Below are positions 6,950-7,649 of a stretch of DNA of 7,649 bases, piece by piece. A program made the position numbers and the translations under genes. Position 1 is the stretch's first letter; each line of letters starts with the position of its first letter. This stretch comes from Pseudomonadota bacterium (GTDB lineage Bacteria; Pseudomonadota; Alphaproteobacteria; Kiloniellales; J153): assembly GCA_022572105.1 (NCBI GenBank), contig JACZWN010000164.1:1-7649 (forward strand), given 5' to 3'. The notes beneath the pieces were generated by a model. The model worked only from the letters and a program-made list of their open reading frames with translations. It was not told the origin of the DNA and did not search any database.

Positions 6950-7649
6950 ATGACCGACCAGAGTGATATCAGCGGCTTTTGGGCGAAAGGCGATACGTTA
7001 GGTCGCATTCTCGATGCCTTGGACGAAGCGGGCCTATCGCTTGACAATCTCAGCATCCTCGATCTGGCACCGGTCGACCATCTTCACGCGAGAGGGTTGC
7101 CGGCAACGGTCGACCTCGCGGATCGCCTGTCCATCGAGCACGCTCAGCACATCCTCGACATCGGCTGCGCGGTTGGCGGCCCGGCCCGATACATGGCGGG
7201 CCGGTTCGGGTGTCGGGTGTCGGGAATCGATATCACGCCGGGCTTTATCGAGGCTGGCGAGGAGCTGAACCGGCTCACCGGCATGGTCGACCAGGTCGAT
7301 CTTCGGGTCGGCGACGGTGCCACCCTGCCCTATGAAGACTCGCTCTTCGACGGCGCCTACTCGCAGCATGTCACCATGAACGTGGCCGATCGCACCGCCT
7401 TCTTTGCCGAGGCCTTTCGGGTGATCAAGCCGGGCGGGTTCTTCGCCCTGTCGGAGCACGGGCTGGGGCCGAAGGGGGACCCGATCTATCCCTTGCCCTG
7501 GGCCGACGAACCCGCGACGAGCTTCCTGAAAACCCGGGTGGAGACCCAGGCGCTGCTCTCCGAGGCCGGCTTCGAGCGGTTCGAGGCCGTCGACACCGGA
7601 CCGAAATACGTCGAGGGCTACAGGACGATGCTTGCCAAGACCGAAGTGG
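6950..7649 (+). CDS. SAM-dependent methyltransferase, partial (cut by window end)
   Basis: The ATG at 6950 follows GAAGGGGG with about five bases of spacing, a good ribosome site. The frame stays open for 233 codons to the last base, so the 3' end is missing. It is a class I methyltransferase: motif I ILDIGCAVGGPARYMAG (68-84, with Ala where the second motif glycine is more usual), D94 in SGIDITPGF, GDGATLPYEDSLFDGAYSQH (121-140), and VIKPGGFFALSEHG (158-171). The YSQHVTMNVADR segment (137-148) resembles the sarcosine/dimethylglycine N-methyltransferase-like group, which suggests a small amine or quinone-type acceptor, but the substrate cannot be fixed. An N-terminal extension of about 65 residues precedes the SAM domain. 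A TATACT at 6891-6896 may be its -10 box, with no matching -35. It is divergent from the dgc operon and not obviously related to it. Confidence 0.9.
   Translation, partial: MTDQSDISGFWAKGDTLGRILDALDEAGLSLDNLSILDLAPVDHLHARGLPATVDLADRLSIEHAQHILDIGCAVGGPARYMAGRFGCRVSGIDITPGFIEAGEELNRLTGMVDQVDLRVGDGATLPYEDSLFDGAYSQHVTMNVADRTAFFAEAFRVIKPGGFFALSEHGLGPKGDPIYPLPWADEPATSFLKTRVETQALLSEAGFERFEAVDTGPKYVEGYRTMLAKTEV

Noticed and set aside
7034..7459. Minus-strand ORF of 141 codons inside the second methyltransferase
   Set aside because: Opposite-strand shadow of a clear methyltransferase reading frame.

Overview
The window looks like chromosomal DNA from a high-GC proteobacterium, most likely an alphaproteobacterium. 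Most genes are strongly GC-rich with C/G third positions. The minus-strand block 3184-6490 encodes a DUF1611/enolase-superfamily pair that matches the DgcN-DgcA D-glutamate catabolic enzymes, which are described mainly from marine proteobacteria such as Rhodobacterales. The taxon assignment is an inference; no rRNA or marker gene is present.

Layout: (1) 34-744 (+) encodes a class I SAM-dependent methyltransferase. A possible short decayed piece of another gene follows directly (about 747-841). (2) 852-1507 (-) is a vapBC type II toxin-antitoxin operon with a good sigma70-like promoter at 1534-1562. (3) 1508-1921 has no convincing gene. (4) 1922-3130 (+) encodes a 402-residue protein of unknown function in strikingly AT-rich DNA, unlike everything else here. 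Together with vapBC it looks like an acquired accessory block. (5) 3184-6490 (-) is a three-gene operon read in the order dgcN, dgcA, threonine-synthase-like PLP enzyme. (6) 6491-6949 is the leader of the operon. It carries a candidate promoter overlapped by a TTGTCACAA palindrome with a second copy 30 bp away, an 11-bp-stem hairpin, and a clear 49-codon remnant of the C-terminus of an adenylate/guanylate-cyclase-type ATPase/TPR protein. (7) 6950 to the window end (+) is a second methyltransferase, cut off by the window edge.

How the genes work together: from published work on this pathway, DgcN acetylates D-Glu to N-acetyl-D-Glu and DgcA racemises it to N-acetyl-L-Glu, which is then hydrolysed to L-Glu. 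The third gene is a fold-type II PLP enzyme that keeps the catalytic lysine and phosphate-binding loop. Its relation to D-Glu metabolism is not evident from sequence and is the main open question of the operon. No regulator (DgcR-like) or deacetylase gene lies in the window. The best candidate for something undescribed is the AT-rich orphan at 1922-3130, but nothing in its sequence establishes a function.
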